Origin: Zetaproteobacteria bacterium
GTDB taxonomy: Bacteria; Pseudomonadota; Zetaproteobacteria; Mariprofundales; Mariprofundaceae
Length of the DNA stretch: 64,000 nucleotides
NCBI GenBank assembly: GCA_002753275.1
Contig: PEAA01000001.1
Location: forward strand, 62,001-126,000
Direction of reading: 5' to 3'
The notes beneath the pieces were generated by a model, which was given only the letters and a program-made list of their open reading frames with translations, did no database searches and was not told the DNA's origin. The position numbers were made by a program, and so were the translations under genes. Numbering within the stretch: the stretch's first letter is position 1; the number at the start of each line of letters is the position of its first letter. Below are positions 25,252 through 34,828 of the stretch, piece by piece.

Positions 25252-25605
25252 ATGGATAAAGTTCATATTGAAGGATTGGAAATCCGCACCGTGATTGGAA
25301 TTTATGATTGGGAACGGGAAATACGCCAAACCGTTCGTCTCGATTTGGAGATGGCTTGGGATATTCGTAAAGCGGCTGAGAGCGATTGTATTAATGATAC
25401 CTTGGACTACAAAGCGGTCTCCAAGCGCCTGATTGAATATGTCGAACAATCCTCTTTTGGCTTGATTGAATCGTTGGCAGAAGCGTGTGCAAATATTGTA
25501 CTCCATGAATTTCATGTGTCGCAGTTGCGTTTGAAGATGTCCAAACCAGGTGCTGTGCGAGGTTCTGAAAATGTGGCTGTTTCCATTGAACGGCGGGCCA
25601 AGTAG
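25252..25605 (+). CDS. folB: Dihydroneopterin aldolase
   Basis: FolB cleaves (and often epimerises) 7,8-dihydroneopterin to 6-hydroxymethyl-dihydropterin in folate synthesis. The 117-residue protein has the family pattern: VHIEGLEIRTVIGIYDWERE at 4-23 with the active-site Glu in its first helix, NDTLDYKAVSKRL, and SFGLIESLAEACANIVL containing the catalytic Glu. The ATG follows AAGGAGAGGG. The folK GTG begins directly after the TAG, so folB-folK is a two-gene unit covering consecutive pathway steps. Confidence 0.94.
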   Translation: MDKVHIEGLEIRTVIGIYDWEREIRQTVRLDLEMAWDIRKAAESDCINDTLDYKAVSKRLIEYVEQSSFGLIESLAEACANIVLHEFHVSQLRLKMSKPGAVRGSENVAVSIERRAK

Positions 25606-26034
25606 GTGCTGAAACGCATCATTATTGGACTGGGCTCAAATATTGAACCAGAACAACACCTTACTTCTGCTGCGCAAGCCCTTCGTCAACATTTTTCCGA
25701 TATTATTTTTTCCCCTGTTTATCGCTCACAAGCGGTAGGAATGGAGGGCGATGATTTTCTCAATGCGTGTGCGATGTTTACCTATGGTGGCGGGCGAGAG
25801 GCGTTGCTTTCACAACTCAAAGGGCTCGAGGATCAACATGGACGTGATCGCTCGCATGGTTCTTGGAAACCACGCACATTGGATTTGGATCTGTTGATGC
25901 AAGATGACCAAGTTGTCGATGCCGATATCTACAAATATGCCCATATTTATGTGCCTATTGGCCATCTTATCGCATTGAAATTACCGTGTGAAAACGATAT
26001 AAACCAACTGTTGAAGGTCAATATATGCTTGTAA
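25606..26034 (+). CDS. folK: 2-amino-4-hydroxy-6-hydroxymethyldihydropteridine pyrophosphokinase
   Basis: FolK transfers pyrophosphate from ATP to hydroxymethyl-dihydropterin, immediately after the FolB step. The 142-residue protein has IIIGLGSNIEPEQHL at its start, YRSQAVGMEGDDFLNAC and the signature DRSHGSWKPRTLDLDLLM, with the Mg-binding Asp pair in LDLDLL. It is slightly short at the C-terminus relative to E. coli (159). The start codon is GTG, immediately adjacent to the folB stop. Confidence 0.94.
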   Translation: MLKRIIIGLGSNIEPEQHLTSAAQALRQHFSDIIFSPVYRSQAVGMEGDDFLNACAMFTYGGGREALLSQLKGLEDQHGRDRSHGSWKPRTLDLDLLMQDDQVVDADIYKYAHIYVPIGHLIALKLPCENDINQLLKVNICL

Positions 26035-26077
26035 ATCATGGCGCCCAGCATAAACTCCCGCTCGATCATTTATCGAT

Positions 26078-26114
26078 CAAAAGGTCGGTGCGACGGTGCG
26101 ATTTCGATCTTTTG
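26078..26114. repeat. Inverted repeat with internal tandem repeat before pntAA
   Basis: CAAAAGGTCG (26078-26087) can pair with CGATCTTTTG (26105-26114), ten pairs including one G-U; the loop holds most of a tandem GGTGCGA-C-GGTGCGA. Further CGATC copies flank it on the left. It could be a weak folK terminator or an operator for the transhydrogenase genes, which begin 43 bases on. There is no trailing T-run outside the stem. Confidence 0.4.
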
Positions 26115-26156
26115 GCGCATTGTTGTTGATCATATTTGCTAAAATTAGGGGTAGCC

Positions 26157-27293
26157 ATGCGTATCGCAGTTCCTGCTGAAATTGCCAATCATGAAAACCG
26201 TGTTGCCATTACACCTGAAGTAGCGAAGAAGCTAGTTTTATTGGGGCATCGCGTGGTCGTGCAAAAGGGGGCAGGGGTTGCCAGCCGTTATACGGATGCA
26301 AGCTATGAAGCTGTTGGTGCTGAAATGGCCTGTGATGCAGCTGCGACCTATGCTGATGCTTCGATGGTTTTAAAGGTTAAAGCCCCTCTTGCTGAAGAGG
26401 TGAAGTTAATTGCTGAAAATGCCGTGGTTGTTGCCATGTTTTCACCCTACACCAATCCACTTTTGCAAACATACAATGAGGCCAAACTGAGCTGTTTTTC
26501 GATGGAGATGATTCCTCGAACATCACGCGCCCAGAGCATGGATGTGCTATCAAGCCAAGCCAACATTGCGGGCTACAAAGCGGTGTTGATGGCGGTTGAA
26601 TATTATCAACGCTTTATGCCGATGTTGATGACGGCGGCTGGCACAGTCCAACCTGCTAAAGTATTGGTTATGGGCGCGGGTGTTGCAGGGCTGCAAGCGA
26701 TTGCCACAGCGCGTCGTTTGGGTGCGATGGTTGAAGCCTTTGATGTGCGAGCCGCGGCCAAAGAACAGGTTGAAAGTTTGGGCGCTCGTTTTGTTGAAGT
26801 TCCTGTGGAAGGCGAGGGGGAAGATGCGGGTGGCTACGCCAAAGAGATGTCCGATGCCTATAAGCAGAAGCAGTCGGAGTTGATCGCCAAGCATGTGGCC
26901 GCGGCAGATATTATTATTACAACGGCATTGATTCCAGGTCGTTCCGCGCCTGTTTTGGTCAGTGAAACGATGCTGGAAACGATGAAGCCTGGCAGTGTTG
27001 TTGTTGATTTGGCTGCCGAGATGGGGGGAAATTGTCCGTTGACCAAACTGAATGAGGTCTATGAACATCAAGGGGTGACTTTGGTGGGTATTGCCAATAT
27101 TCCATCGCTTATGGCAACCGATGCCAGTAGTCTATATGCACGCAATGTTCTTAATTTTATCACTTTGATGTTAAACAAAGAGGATCAATCACTTCACCTT
27201 GAAGGCAATAGTGATGATATCATTGTTGCAAGCATGCTTTGTCATCAAGGTGAATTTATGAAACCCCAACTATTGTCAGGAGGTGCAGCATGA
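26157..27293 (+). CDS. pntA: NAD(P) transhydrogenase subunit alpha, NAD(H)-binding domain I (PntAA)
   Basis: This is the soluble NAD(H)-binding domain I of proton-translocating transhydrogenase, which uses the proton gradient to reduce NADP+ with NADH. ATG 26157 follows AGGGG and gives 378 residues starting [20 protein letters not shown]. Visible motifs are [20 protein letters not shown] (the RQD loop region) and the nucleotide-binding [20 protein letters not shown], with an acidic [16 protein letters not shown] strand and [10 protein letters not shown]. The membrane part is encoded separately by the next gene, as in Rhodospirillum-type three-subunit enzymes. The stop overlaps it by four bases. 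Confidence 0.94.
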   Translation: MRIAVPAEIANHENRVAITPEVAKKLVLLGHRVVVQKGAGVASRYTDASYEAVGAEMACDAAATYADASMVLKVKAPLAEEVKLIAENAVVVAMFSPYTNPLLQTYNEAKLSCFSMEMIPRTSRAQSMDVLSSQANIAGYKAVLMAVEYYQRFMPMLMTAAGTVQPAKVLVMGAGVAGLQAIATARRLGAMVEAFDVRAAAKEQVESLGARFVEVPVEGEGEDAGGYAKEMSDAYKQKQSELIAKHVAAADIIITTALIPGRSAPVLVSETMLETMKPGSVVVDLAAEMGGNCPLTKLNEVYEHQGVTLVGIANIPSLMATDASSLYARNVLNFITLMLNKEDQSLHLEGNSDDIIVASMLCHQGEFMKPQLLSGGAA

Positions 27294-27640
27294 GCGAAGC
27301 AGTGCTTAATGTCAGCAGTGCAGCTACACAGCTTGTAGAGATGAGTCATCAAGTTGAGTCTGTAGATCCTTTTGTTTCTGCTTTTATGGTTTTCGTCTTG
27401 GCTATTTTTGTGGGTTACCATGTGGTGTGGAATGTTACCCCTGCATTACATACCCCTTTAATGAGTGTCACCAACGCGATTTCCAGTATTATCATTGTGG
27501 GCGCAATTTTGGCTTCAGGTCCTGTCGAGATGAGTTTAGCAACGATCCTTGGTCTTGTTGCTGTGATGTTGGCTGCGATCAATATTTTCGGTGGTTTTAT
27601 GTTGACGCAGCGTATGCTTGCTATGTTTAAGAAGCGCTGA
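27290..27640 (+). CDS. pntAB: NAD(P) transhydrogenase subunit alpha part 2, membrane domain (PntAB)
   Basis: The 116-residue protein supplies the first part of membrane domain II of transhydrogenase. After a polar N-terminus (1-25) it has about three to four hydrophobic helices: [36 protein letters not shown] and [18 protein letters not shown], matching the C-terminus of the fused E. coli PntA. The ATG overlaps the pntAA stop (ATGA), so the two halves are translationally coupled. Confidence 0.92.
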   Translation: MSEAVLNVSSAATQLVEMSHQVESVDPFVSAFMVFVLAIFVGYHVVWNVTPALHTPLMSVTNAISSIIIVGAILASGPVEMSLATILGLVAVMLAAINIFGGFMLTQRMLAMFKKR

Positions 27641-27675
27641 GACATGACATTAATTCTATCAGCTAAGGATTTGAA

Positions 27676-29073
27676 ATGAGTGCAAACTTTGTCGCGTTAG
27701 CCTATCTTCTGGCTTCAGTTTTGGTTATTCTTGCCTTGAAAGGTTTGTCATCACCTGCATCTGCCCGCCGTGGTAATCTCTATGGCATGTTGGGAATGGG
27801 CATTGCGATTGTGGTTACGCTCCAACTTAGCAGTGTACAAAATTATGTGTGGATTTTTGTTGCGCTTGGTATGGGGGCCGCCATTGGCGGAAGTGTTGCA
27901 CGCAAAATTCCGATGACCCATATGCCGCAGTTGGTTGCCTTTATGCACTCATTGGTAGGGCTTGCAGCGGTATTGATTGCAGTTTCAGCCCTCTATGATC
28001 CTGCCAGTTATGGGATTTCCACCCATGATGGTGCTCTTGCTATGGCCAGTCGTATTGAACTCTTTTTAGGAACCTTCATTGGTGCCATTACTTTTACGGC
28101 TTCTCTGGTCGCTTTTGCCAAGCTTCAAGGCCTTGTTTCAGGGCAACCGGTGGTTTTTGCAGGGCAGCATCTTCTCAATTTGTTGCTTGGAATTATCATG
28201 ATCGTCTCGGGTATAATCTTTTGTGTGGATCAAAGCTGGCTTGCTTTCTTGGTGATGCTTGGCATCGCTTTGCTCTTGGGCGTATTGTTAATCATCCCCA
28301 TTGGTGGCGCTGATATGCCGGTGATCGTTTCAATGTTGAACTCCTATTCAGGTTGGGCAGCTGCGGGTATTGGCTTTACATTGATGAACCACATGCTGAT
28401 TGTCGCGGGTGCATTGGTAGGGTCGTCGGGTGCGATTCTTTCATATATCATGTGCAAAGCGATGAACCGTTCGCTCTTTAATGTGTTGCTTGGGGGCTTT
28501 GGTGCAGAGGTGGGGAGTAGCTCCAACAACGCGGCACAGGTTGATCGTCCTTACAAAAGCGGTGCGGCTGCGGATGCAGGATTTCTTCTCGCCAATGCAC
28601 GCAGCGTTGTCATTGTTCCAGGTTATGGCTTGGCCGTTGCGCGCGCCCAACATGCATTAAAAGAGATGGTCGAAAGCTTGATGGCCAAAGGGGTGACGGT
28701 GAAGTTTGCTATTCATCCCGTTGCGGGTCGTATGCCAGGTCATATGAATGTGTTACTTGCGGAAGCGGACATTCCGTATGATATTGTTTTTGAAATGGAT
28801 GAGATTAATTCCGAATTTGCCGATACAGATGTTGCACTCATTATTGGTGCCAATGATGTCACCAACCCTGCGGCAAAGACCGACCCCTCCAGTCCAATTT
28901 ATGGCATGCCTATTTTAGAGGTGAACCGAGCGCAACATGTGTTGGTCATTAAACGCTCCATGGCTGTCGGTTATGCCGGTCTTGATAATGACCTGTTTTA
29001 CATGGATAAAACGATGATGATTTTTGCCGATGCAAAGAAGGCGTGTGAGGAGATTATCCAAGCACTTGATTAA
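27676..29073 (+). CDS. pntB: NAD(P) transhydrogenase subunit beta
   Basis: PntB provides the remaining membrane helices and the NADP(H)-binding domain III, where proton flow is coupled to hydride transfer. The 465-residue protein has about nine N-terminal helices (about 1-265) with the proton-path His in MTHMPQLVAFMHSLVGLAA. The C-terminal domain (about 290-465) has IVPGYGLAVARAQHAL, KFAIHPVAGRMPGHMNVLLA, IGANDVTNPAA and KRSMAVGYAGLDNDLFY. An AAGGATTTG ribosome binding site precedes the ATG. A hairpin 79 bases downstream probably ends the operon. Confidence 0.97.
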   Translation: MSANFVALAYLLASVLVILALKGLSSPASARRGNLYGMLGMGIAIVVTLQLSSVQNYVWIFVALGMGAAIGGSVARKIPMTHMPQLVAFMHSLVGLAAVLIAVSALYDPASYGISTHDGALAMASRIELFLGTFIGAITFTASLVAFAKLQGLVSGQPVVFAGQHLLNLLLGIIMIVSGIIFCVDQSWLAFLVMLGIALLLGVLLIIPIGGADMPVIVSMLNSYSGWAAAGIGFTLMNHMLIVAGALVGSSGAILSYIMCKAMNRSLFNVLLGGFGAEVGSSSNNAAQVDRPYKSGAAADAGFLLANARSVVIVPGYGLAVARAQHALKEMVESLMAKGVTVKFAIHPVAGRMPGHMNVLLAEADIPYDIVFEMDEINSEFADTDVALIIGANDVTNPAAKTDPSSPIYGMPILEVNRAQHVLVIKRSMAVGYAGLDNDLFYMDKTMMIFADAKKACEEIIQALD

Positions 29074-29153
29074 TTCTATCAAATGATGATGGAATAAGCC
29101 GGAAAAATGCAAGTCATCATGCATTTGAAGTAGGAATTTTATCTTACTGTTAA

Positions 29154-29177
29154 GGCGATCTTCGGGTCGCCTTTTTT
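29154..29177 (+). terminator. UUCG-capped intrinsic terminator in the pntB-leuC gap (possible leuC attenuator)
   Basis: GGCGATC (29154-29160) pairs with GGTCGCC (29165-29171) across a TTCG tetraloop, followed by six T bases. It is a strong terminator by appearance. It ends only about 30 bases before the leuC ATG, so either it terminates pntB while leuC has a promoter overlapping it, or it lies within the leuC leader and acts as an attenuator. Confidence 0.85.
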
Positions 29178-29207
29178 GTATCAAAGTTTAAACGCAAAGG
29201 GGTTGTC

Positions 29208-30611
29208 ATGGGACAAACATTGTTTGATAAAGTTTGGGAGCAACATATCGTCAATCAACATGATGATGGTTCGGTTTTGCTCTATATTGATCGCCATTTG
29301 GTGCATGAAGTCACCAGTCCACAGGCTTTTGAAGGGTTGCGCTTGGCCAAGCGTAAGCCTTGGAAAATTTCATCCATTGCGGCGACGCCGGACCACAATG
29401 TGCCGACTACATTGCGTGAAGCAGGCATTACCGATGAGATTGCGCGTACTCAAGTTGAAGCCTTGGATAGCAACTGTACCGAGTTTGGTATTTTAGAATT
29501 TGGTCTTGATGATATACGGCAGGGTATTGTTCATGTGGTGGGGCCAGAACAGGGATTAACACTGCCTGGAATGACAGTCGTTTGTGGTGACTCGCACACT
29601 TCAACCCACGGGGCCTTTGGTGCAATTGCGATGGGCATTGGAACTTCAGAAGTTGAGCATGTGTTAGCAACCCAATGTTTGATTCAGAAAAAACCGAAAG
29701 TGATGCGTATTAATGTTGAAGGAAATCTGGCAGGTGGCATCACCGGCAAAGATGTTGCACTCTATATTATTGGTAAAATGGGTACAGCTGGTGGAACAGG
29801 TTATGCCATTGAGTTTGCTGGTTCTGCGATCCGTTCTCTCTCCATGGAAGGGCGTATGAGCCTTTGCAACATGACCATTGAGGCGGGCGCACGCTGTGGC
29901 ATGGTGGCTGTCGATGATGTGACATTAGATTATGTTAAAGGGCGCCCCTTTGCACCTGATGCGAGTCAATGGACGCAAGCTGAAGCGGCTTGGCGACAAT
30001 TGCATTCAGACAGTGATGCGGTCTTTGATTGTGAAATCAATCTGGATGCGGCGAATATTGCACCGCAAGTCTCGTGGGGAACTAGCCCTGAAATGGTGGT
30101 TTCTATCACCGAGGATGTACCGATGTTGACGCAGGCACGCGATAGCGTTCAGCACGAAGGTTGGGCGCGCGCCCTGCAATATATGGGACTTGAAGCGGGG
30201 TGTAAGATTCGTGACATTGCGATTGATAAAGTATTTATCGGTTCTTGCACCAATGCACGCATTGAAGATCTTCGTGAAGCGGCAGCAATCGTAAAAGGAA
30301 GGACCAAAGCGGCAAGTGTGAAACAAGCCTTGATCGTGCCAGGATCAGGTGTGGTCAAAGCTGCGGCTGAAGCGGAAGGTTTACACCAAATTTTTATCGA
30401 TGCCGGTTTTGAGTGGAGAGAGCCTGGATGTTCGATGTGTTTGGCGATGAACGCGGACCGCTTGGAACCAGGCGAGCGTTGTGCTTCGACCAGTAATCGT
30501 AATTTTGAAGGTCGTCAAGGATTGGGTGGACGAACCCATCTAGTCAGTCCTGCCATGGCTGCTGCGGCAGGTATTGCTGGTCATTTTGTAGATATTCGGG
30601 AGTGGAAATAA
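29208..30611 (+). CDS. leuC: 3-isopropylmalate dehydratase large subunit
   Basis: LeuC carries the 4Fe-4S cluster of isopropylmalate isomerase in leucine synthesis. The 467-residue protein has the aconitase-family layout: [12 protein letters not shown] at the start, [19 protein letters not shown], and cluster cysteines 347 ([11 protein letters not shown]), 408 and 411 ([10 protein letters not shown]). It ends [28 protein letters not shown] lies just upstream of ATG 29208. leuD follows with a one-base overlap; leuB is not in the cluster, since purC comes next. Confidence 0.97.
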   Translation: MGQTLFDKVWEQHIVNQHDDGSVLLYIDRHLVHEVTSPQAFEGLRLAKRKPWKISSIAATPDHNVPTTLREAGITDEIARTQVEALDSNCTEFGILEFGLDDIRQGIVHVVGPEQGLTLPGMTVVCGDSHTSTHGAFGAIAMGIGTSEVEHVLATQCLIQKKPKVMRINVEGNLAGGITGKDVALYIIGKMGTAGGTGYAIEFAGSAIRSLSMEGRMSLCNMTIEAGARCGMVAVDDVTLDYVKGRPFAPDASQWTQAEAAWRQLHSDSDAVFDCEINLDAANIAPQVSWGTSPEMVVSITEDVPMLTQARDSVQHEGWARALQYMGLEAGCKIRDIAIDKVFIGSCTNARIEDLREAAAIVKGRTKAASVKQALIVPGSGVVKAAAEAEGLHQIFIDAGFEWREPGCSMCLAMNADRLEPGERCASTSNRNFEGRQGLGGRTHLVSPAMAAAAGIAGHFVDIREWK

Positions 30612-31252
30612 TGGATGCGTTAACCATACATCAAGGGCTTGTCGTACCGCTTGATCGTGCCAATGTGGATACGGATGCGATCATTCCCAAACAATTTTTA
30701 AAGAGTATTCAACGGGCGGGGTATGGCCCCTATCTTTTCGATGAGTGGCGTTATGAGGATCGTGGTGAACCGGGCATGGATTGCACCCATCGACCCAAAC
30801 GCCAAGATTTCGTATTAAATCAGCCGCGCTATCAAGGTGCAACCGTTTTGCTGGCGCGTGAAAATTTTGGCTGTGGTTCAAGCCGTGAACATGCACCATG
30901 GGCCCTGCTTGATTTTGGTATTCGCTGCGTGATTGCACTAAGTTTTGCGGATATTTTTTATAACAACTGTTTTAAAAACGGCATTTTGCCCGTCGCACTT
31001 GATGATGCCGCAATGGATCAATTGTTTACCGCATGTTTTTCACAACAAGGCTTTCAACTCACTGTAAACCTTGAAACCCAACAAGTTTCAACAGACAGTG
31101 GATTGCAGTTTTCCTTTGAGGTGGATGCATTTCGTAAACACTGCCTTCTTCATGGACTTGATGATATCGGTTTAACCTTACAGGAAGTCAATCATATTCA
31201 TGCCTATGAAGCGCGTCGAAAAAATGAAGCCCCATGGCTTTTTCAAGCATAA
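30611..31252 (+). CDS. leuD: 3-isopropylmalate dehydratase small subunit
   Basis: LeuD completes isopropylmalate isomerase as the swivelling substrate-recognition domain. ATG 30611 overlaps the leuC TAA (TAATG) and GGGAG precedes it; an upstream in-frame GTG at 30602 is less likely. The 213-residue protein starts [26 protein letters not shown] and contains [31 protein letters not shown] and [17 protein letters not shown], all typical of the proteobacterial long form. Confidence 0.97.
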   Translation: MDALTIHQGLVVPLDRANVDTDAIIPKQFLKSIQRAGYGPYLFDEWRYEDRGEPGMDCTHRPKRQDFVLNQPRYQGATVLLARENFGCGSSREHAPWALLDFGIRCVIALSFADIFYNNCFKNGILPVALDDAAMDQLFTACFSQQGFQLTVNLETQQVSTDSGLQFSFEVDAFRKHCLLHGLDDIGLTLQEVNHIHAYEARRKNEAPWLFQA

Positions 31253-31266
31253 GGATGGTAATTCCA

Positions 31267-32160
31267 ATGAACAATTCACTTTTAAGTTCAACGGTGAGCA
31301 ACTTGAAGTTGGTGCATCGAGGTAAAGTACGAGATATTTATGAAGTGGATAGCAATCACCTGTTGATGATTGCGACCGATCGCCTCTCCGCTTTTGATGT
31401 CGTATTGCCAACAGCGATTCCACAAAAAGGGGAGATTTTAACGGAACTCTCGAACTTTTGGTTTGAAAAAACGACGCATCTGATTCCTAATCATTTGACG
31501 CATATTTCTGTAGCTGATGTGATCGATGACAGCCAAGAGTGCGTTGCTGTAGGTGGCCGCGGTGTGGTGGTTAAAAAACTTACCCCGCTTCCCATCGAGG
31601 CCATTGTGCGCGGCTATTTGGTCGGTTCGGGCTGGAAGGATTATAAGCGAACAGGCGAAGTGTGTGGTATCAAACTTCCTGACAACCTTCAAGAAGCTGC
31701 CCAGTTTCCAGCACCTATCTTCACCCCTTCGACCAAAGCCGCAGTGGGTGTTCATGATGAAAATATCGCGTTTGCGCGCGCCATTGAATTGGTGGGTGAA
31801 GCGATGGCCAATCAAGTGCGTGATATTAGCATCGCATTGTATCAATTTGCGTCAGCGTACGCGCTCTCTCGCGGCATTATTATTGCTGATACCAAGTTTG
31901 AATTTGGTTTGGATGACGCGGGTCGCTTAGTTTTGATGGATGAGATTTTCACGCCTGACTCCTCCCGTTTTTGGCCTGCGGATCAATACCAGTTGGGCAG
32001 TCCCCCCCCCAGTTTTGACAAACAGTTTGTACGCGACTATTTAGAGTCGATTGCGTGGGATAAAAATCCACCTGCGCCTGATCTTCCTGAGGAACTGGCC
32101 ATAAAAACCGCCGAAAAATATCGTGAAGCGTTGGTGAAATTGACGCGTGAGGCTGCGTGA
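31267..32160 (+). CDS. purC: Phosphoribosylaminoimidazole-succinocarboxamide synthase
   Basis: PurC joins CAIR and aspartate using ATP in purine synthesis. I start at ATG 31267, eight bases after AAGGATGG; the frame is open further upstream inside leuD. The 297-residue protein belongs to the longer (about 300-residue) SAICAR synthetase class, with VHRGKVRDIYEVD, ATDRLSAFDVVLP, PIEAIVRGYLVGSGWKDY, IADTKFEFGLD and LMDEIFTPDSSRFWP. A run of nine C bases (32002-32010) encodes three prolines near the C-terminus. Its stop overlaps the next gene's GTG. Confidence 0.96.
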   Translation: MNNSLLSSTVSNLKLVHRGKVRDIYEVDSNHLLMIATDRLSAFDVVLPTAIPQKGEILTELSNFWFEKTTHLIPNHLTHISVADVIDDSQECVAVGGRGVVVKKLTPLPIEAIVRGYLVGSGWKDYKRTGEVCGIKLPDNLQEAAQFPAPIFTPSTKAAVGVHDENIAFARAIELVGEAMANQVRDISIALYQFASAYALSRGIIIADTKFEFGLDDAGRLVLMDEIFTPDSSRFWPADQYQLGSPPPSFDKQFVRDYLESIAWDKNPPAPDLPEELAIKTAEKYREALVKLTREAA

Positions 32161-32792
32161 TCGAACAGCTTATCGCAGGTTATCAGCGCTTTAAACAGGG
32201 TTACTTTCAAGAGAATCAAGCATTGTTGCAGCGCTTGGCGGATGAGGGACAAAATCCGCGCGTGGCGATTATCGCTTGCTGTGATTCGCGTGTTGATCCA
32301 TCGCTGATGCTCGATTGCTCCCCAGGAGATCTGTTTATTGTACGCAATGTGGCCAATCTTGTCCCGCCATGCGAAGCCTCAGGTGCATGGCATGGTACCA
32401 GTGCGGCACTACAATTTGCGGTGTGTGGCCTTAATGTGGAGCACATTGTGGTTTTGGGACATACCCAATGCGGTGGAATAAAATCGATGTTTGATGACCA
32501 AGAGCATGATGAGATGGAGTTTATTCGTCCATGGATGTTACTTGCGGGGCGGGCAAAACAGACCGTTTTGGCAAATCCTTCGATAGAAAGTGTTGAAGAT
32601 CGGGTGCACCAATGTGGATTGGAGAGTATCAAAACATCACTTGGCAACCTTCTTACATTTCCATGGATTTCAGAGAAGATTCGCGAAAATAAGTTGCAAA
32701 TTCATGGTTGGCACTATGATATAGCTACGGCACAACTGCTTAGTTTTGATTCTGTCCAAGGGGCGTTTCATGCTGTAGATCAAAAAACATAG
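32157..32792 (+). CDS. Beta-class carbonic anhydrase
   Basis: Beta-carbonic anhydrases interconvert CO2 and bicarbonate, here presumably supplying bicarbonate for carboxylations such as the purine pathway. The 211-residue product has zinc ligands Cys41 (ACCDSRVD), His102 and Cys105 (GHTQCGG) and the Asp43/Arg45 dyad. The gene starts with GTG overlapping the purC TGA (GTGA), so it is coupled to purC. A clear terminator follows. No signal peptide is seen, so it is cytoplasmic. Confidence 0.95.
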   Translation: MIEQLIAGYQRFKQGYFQENQALLQRLADEGQNPRVAIIACCDSRVDPSLMLDCSPGDLFIVRNVANLVPPCEASGAWHGTSAALQFAVCGLNVEHIVVLGHTQCGGIKSMFDDQEHDEMEFIRPWMLLAGRAKQTVLANPSIESVEDRVHQCGLESIKTSLGNLLTFPWISEKIRENKLQIHGWHYDIATAQLLSFDSVQGAFHAVDQKT

Positions 32793-32803
32793 ATCGGATA
32801 ACG

Positions 32804-32836
32804 CGCTGATTGGATGATAAAATCAGCGCATTTTTT
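32804..32836 (+). terminator. Rho-independent terminator after carbonic anhydrase gene
   Basis: GCGCTGATT (32804-32812) pairs perfectly with AATCAGCGC (32821-32829) over an eight-base loop, followed by A and six T bases. It lies between convergent genes. On the opposite strand the stem has only an A-rich upstream side and no T-run after it, so termination there is less certain. Confidence 0.88.
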
Positions 32837-32839
32837 GCA

Positions 32840-34771
32840 TTAATGCACTTGCTGAGGTTGACCATTTTTTAAGCGATAAATATTAAAGCGTTTGTGACCC
32901 ACGCCATCACGATCAAAGGATAGATGCCCTGTGATGGCAGGGAATCCTTCTGATGACATTAAGGCTCGTATGGCACGCTCTTTCGTTACATGTTGACGGG
33001 TTGCTAAGAAGGTGACGATATTCATGGTATCGTATGCCGTTGCAAAGAGTTTGCCCAGAGGGTATTTCTCGCCCCAAACAGATTTATAGTCATGTCTCAC
33101 CTGGAGCGTTTTTTCATCATCGCCATTTGGAAAGGGGATATCAATAAAACGAGCATTACCTAAATACCGTCCTTTATCATTTTGTAAATGGTGGTCTTGC
33201 CAACGATCGCTGCCATAAATAGGTGTATTGGTGATCTCTAGATAGGCAAGTTGCCCCGCCAATGCGGCAACTTTTTTTCCGTAGGCCACAATATAAATCG
33301 CATCAAAATTGACGGGTACTTGAATCGTCATATTGATCTCTGGTGAAAGTAAAAATAAATCTTCTGAGAGTTCACTTAAAAGCAGGGCGTCGTCAGTTTC
33401 TCGGCGTAAGGTTTGTAATTCCAAACGGTTGTCAACTTGATGGGCGAGTCGTAATTGCATTGAAATCTCCCCGCCCAGTTTGATAAAAGTATTTGCGAAA
33501 GCCGATGACTCTTTTTCAAAGCTGGCATCACTCTCTTGAATGATTACAATTTTCCTCGCTCCACGATCCCATGCTTGCTCGGCCATAAATTGTGCTTGAA
33601 TAGTGTGCGAGAGGTTGTGAATAAAGAGTGCTGGGTGCTGCGTTGCTAAACGACTATCGCTGCTCAACGCAAGCATTGGGATATGTGGATTTAAATAGGG
33701 AATGAGTGCTTCAACATGTTGCGAGAGCAGTGGGCCAACAACCCAATCGACACGCTTACCTATCAACCGTTGATAGGCTGCAATGCAACTCGCGCTTCCA
33801 TCGCCACTATCTTCAATATGCAAATGGATATTTCCTGCAATCAGTTGTTTCGAAATCGCCATACGAATGCCGCGAAGTGCTTCTTGTCCATATTGGGAAT
33901 AAGCACCTGATAAGGGGAGAAGTACGCCGACTTCTATGACGGTGTCATTTTTTTGATTTAACCAGCTTTTGAGCGTGCGGTTTATTTGTGTTGAAGGTAA
34001 ATATTGTTCAACCCATGCGTTGATTTGTGCGACCTCCTCCATTTGATTTAAAATTAAATGCTGGCGAGCCATCATTAATATAAAAGGAGCCATTTGTTCA
34101 TTAAGGTCGCCGCTATTTGCCAACTGCTCCAATGTCTCCATTGTCGAGGTTTGTGCAGCAAGTCCAAGCCAATCATCACGAAACTCAGGTTGTTGCTGTG
34201 CGACAACCAACAACCAACGCACAGCTGACAAATTGGAGGCTTGTGCAATCATTTCAACGCCATTATCAAGCGCTTTGACTTTGATCATTTCGGTTGATTT
34301 TGGATGTTTTAATATGCTTTCTAAAGCGGTCAGTGCCTGGGAAACATTGCCGTGCTGAAGGTACCAATTGGAAAGGGTGAGGTTGAGATCGGGCGCAAGT
34401 GCATGATCAGGGAAAACGGTCAATAAGTTTTCAGCTTCGGAAATATCCGTTATGCGATTCCACTCCACCATTAACTGGATACGGCGGAAATCCGCATCAA
34501 CATTATCAGGAAAACTTAATGCAGAAGTGAGGGTATCCAAACATGCCAAAGCATCATCCAAGAATTTATCTTGCGTAGCCTGTTTAACACAATCTTTGAT
34601 GTATTGATGTTCGGAATATTTTTCAACGGGGGCTGGTGAGTAGCCACTTCTTTCATTGGAATGGGTCGAAGTTGGCCGATCATCCATTTTACTGTTTGAG
34701 GTGGATTGAATATTGTGAGGGGTACATCCTGCAATGATTAAACCGATAAAAGGGATAAGCCACGGTTTCAT
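32840..34771 (-). CDS. lpoA: LppC/LpoA family penicillin-binding protein activator (outer-membrane lipoprotein)
   Basis: LpoA-type lipoproteins reach from the outer membrane through the peptidoglycan to stimulate PBP1A. I start at ATG 34771, where a signal peptide with lipobox LIIAGC (lipid-anchored Cys16) begins; the frame is open to 34843, but that would put 24 charged residues before the signal. This gives 643 residues. The N-terminal half (about 60-280) is helical and TPR-like. The C-terminal half (about 300-640) is a periplasmic-binding-protein fold with VGVLLPLSGAYSQYGQEALRGI and VDWVVGPLLSQHVEAL. No good ribosome binding site precedes the ATG. It is divergent from rsmI, matching the conserved lpoA/rsmI pair. 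Confidence 0.88.
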   Translation of the reverse strand: MKPWLIPFIGLIIAGCTPHNIQSTSNSKMDDRPTSTHSNERSGYSPAPVEKYSEHQYIKDCVKQATQDKFLDDALACLDTLTSALSFPDNVDADFRRIQLMVEWNRITDISEAENLLTVFPDHALAPDLNLTLSNWYLQHGNVSQALTALESILKHPKSTEMIKVKALDNGVEMIAQASNLSAVRWLLVVAQQQPEFRDDWLGLAAQTSTMETLEQLANSGDLNEQMAPFILMMARQHLILNQMEEVAQINAWVEQYLPSTQINRTLKSWLNQKNDTVIEVGVLLPLSGAYSQYGQEALRGIRMAISKQLIAGNIHLHIEDSGDGSASCIAAYQRLIGKRVDWVVGPLLSQHVEALIPYLNPHIPMLALSSDSRLATQHPALFIHNLSHTIQAQFMAEQAWDRGARKIVIIQESDASFEKESSAFANTFIKLGGEISMQLRLAHQVDNRLELQTLRRETDDALLLSELSEDLFLLSPEINMTIQVPVNFDAIYIVAYGKKVAALAGQLAYLEITNTPIYGSDRWQDHHLQNDKGRYLGNARFIDIPFPNGDDEKTLQVRHDYKSVWGEKYPLGKLFATAYDTMNIVTFLATRQHVTKERAIRALMSSEGFPAITGHLSFDRDGVGHKRFNIYRLKNGQPQQVH

Positions 34772-34828
34772 AAAAAACGACGCAAGATGATTGGAAGATG
34801 GTGAGGGTTCAGATATGGTTCTGCGTTC

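Noticed and set aside
26550-27071. 173-codon minus-strand ORF inside pntAA
   Set aside because: Shadow of a conserved gene; low-complexity His/Arg/Asn composition.
32216-32647. 143-codon minus-strand ORF inside the carbonic anhydrase gene
   Set aside because: Shadow frame; the plus-strand gene has all zinc ligands.
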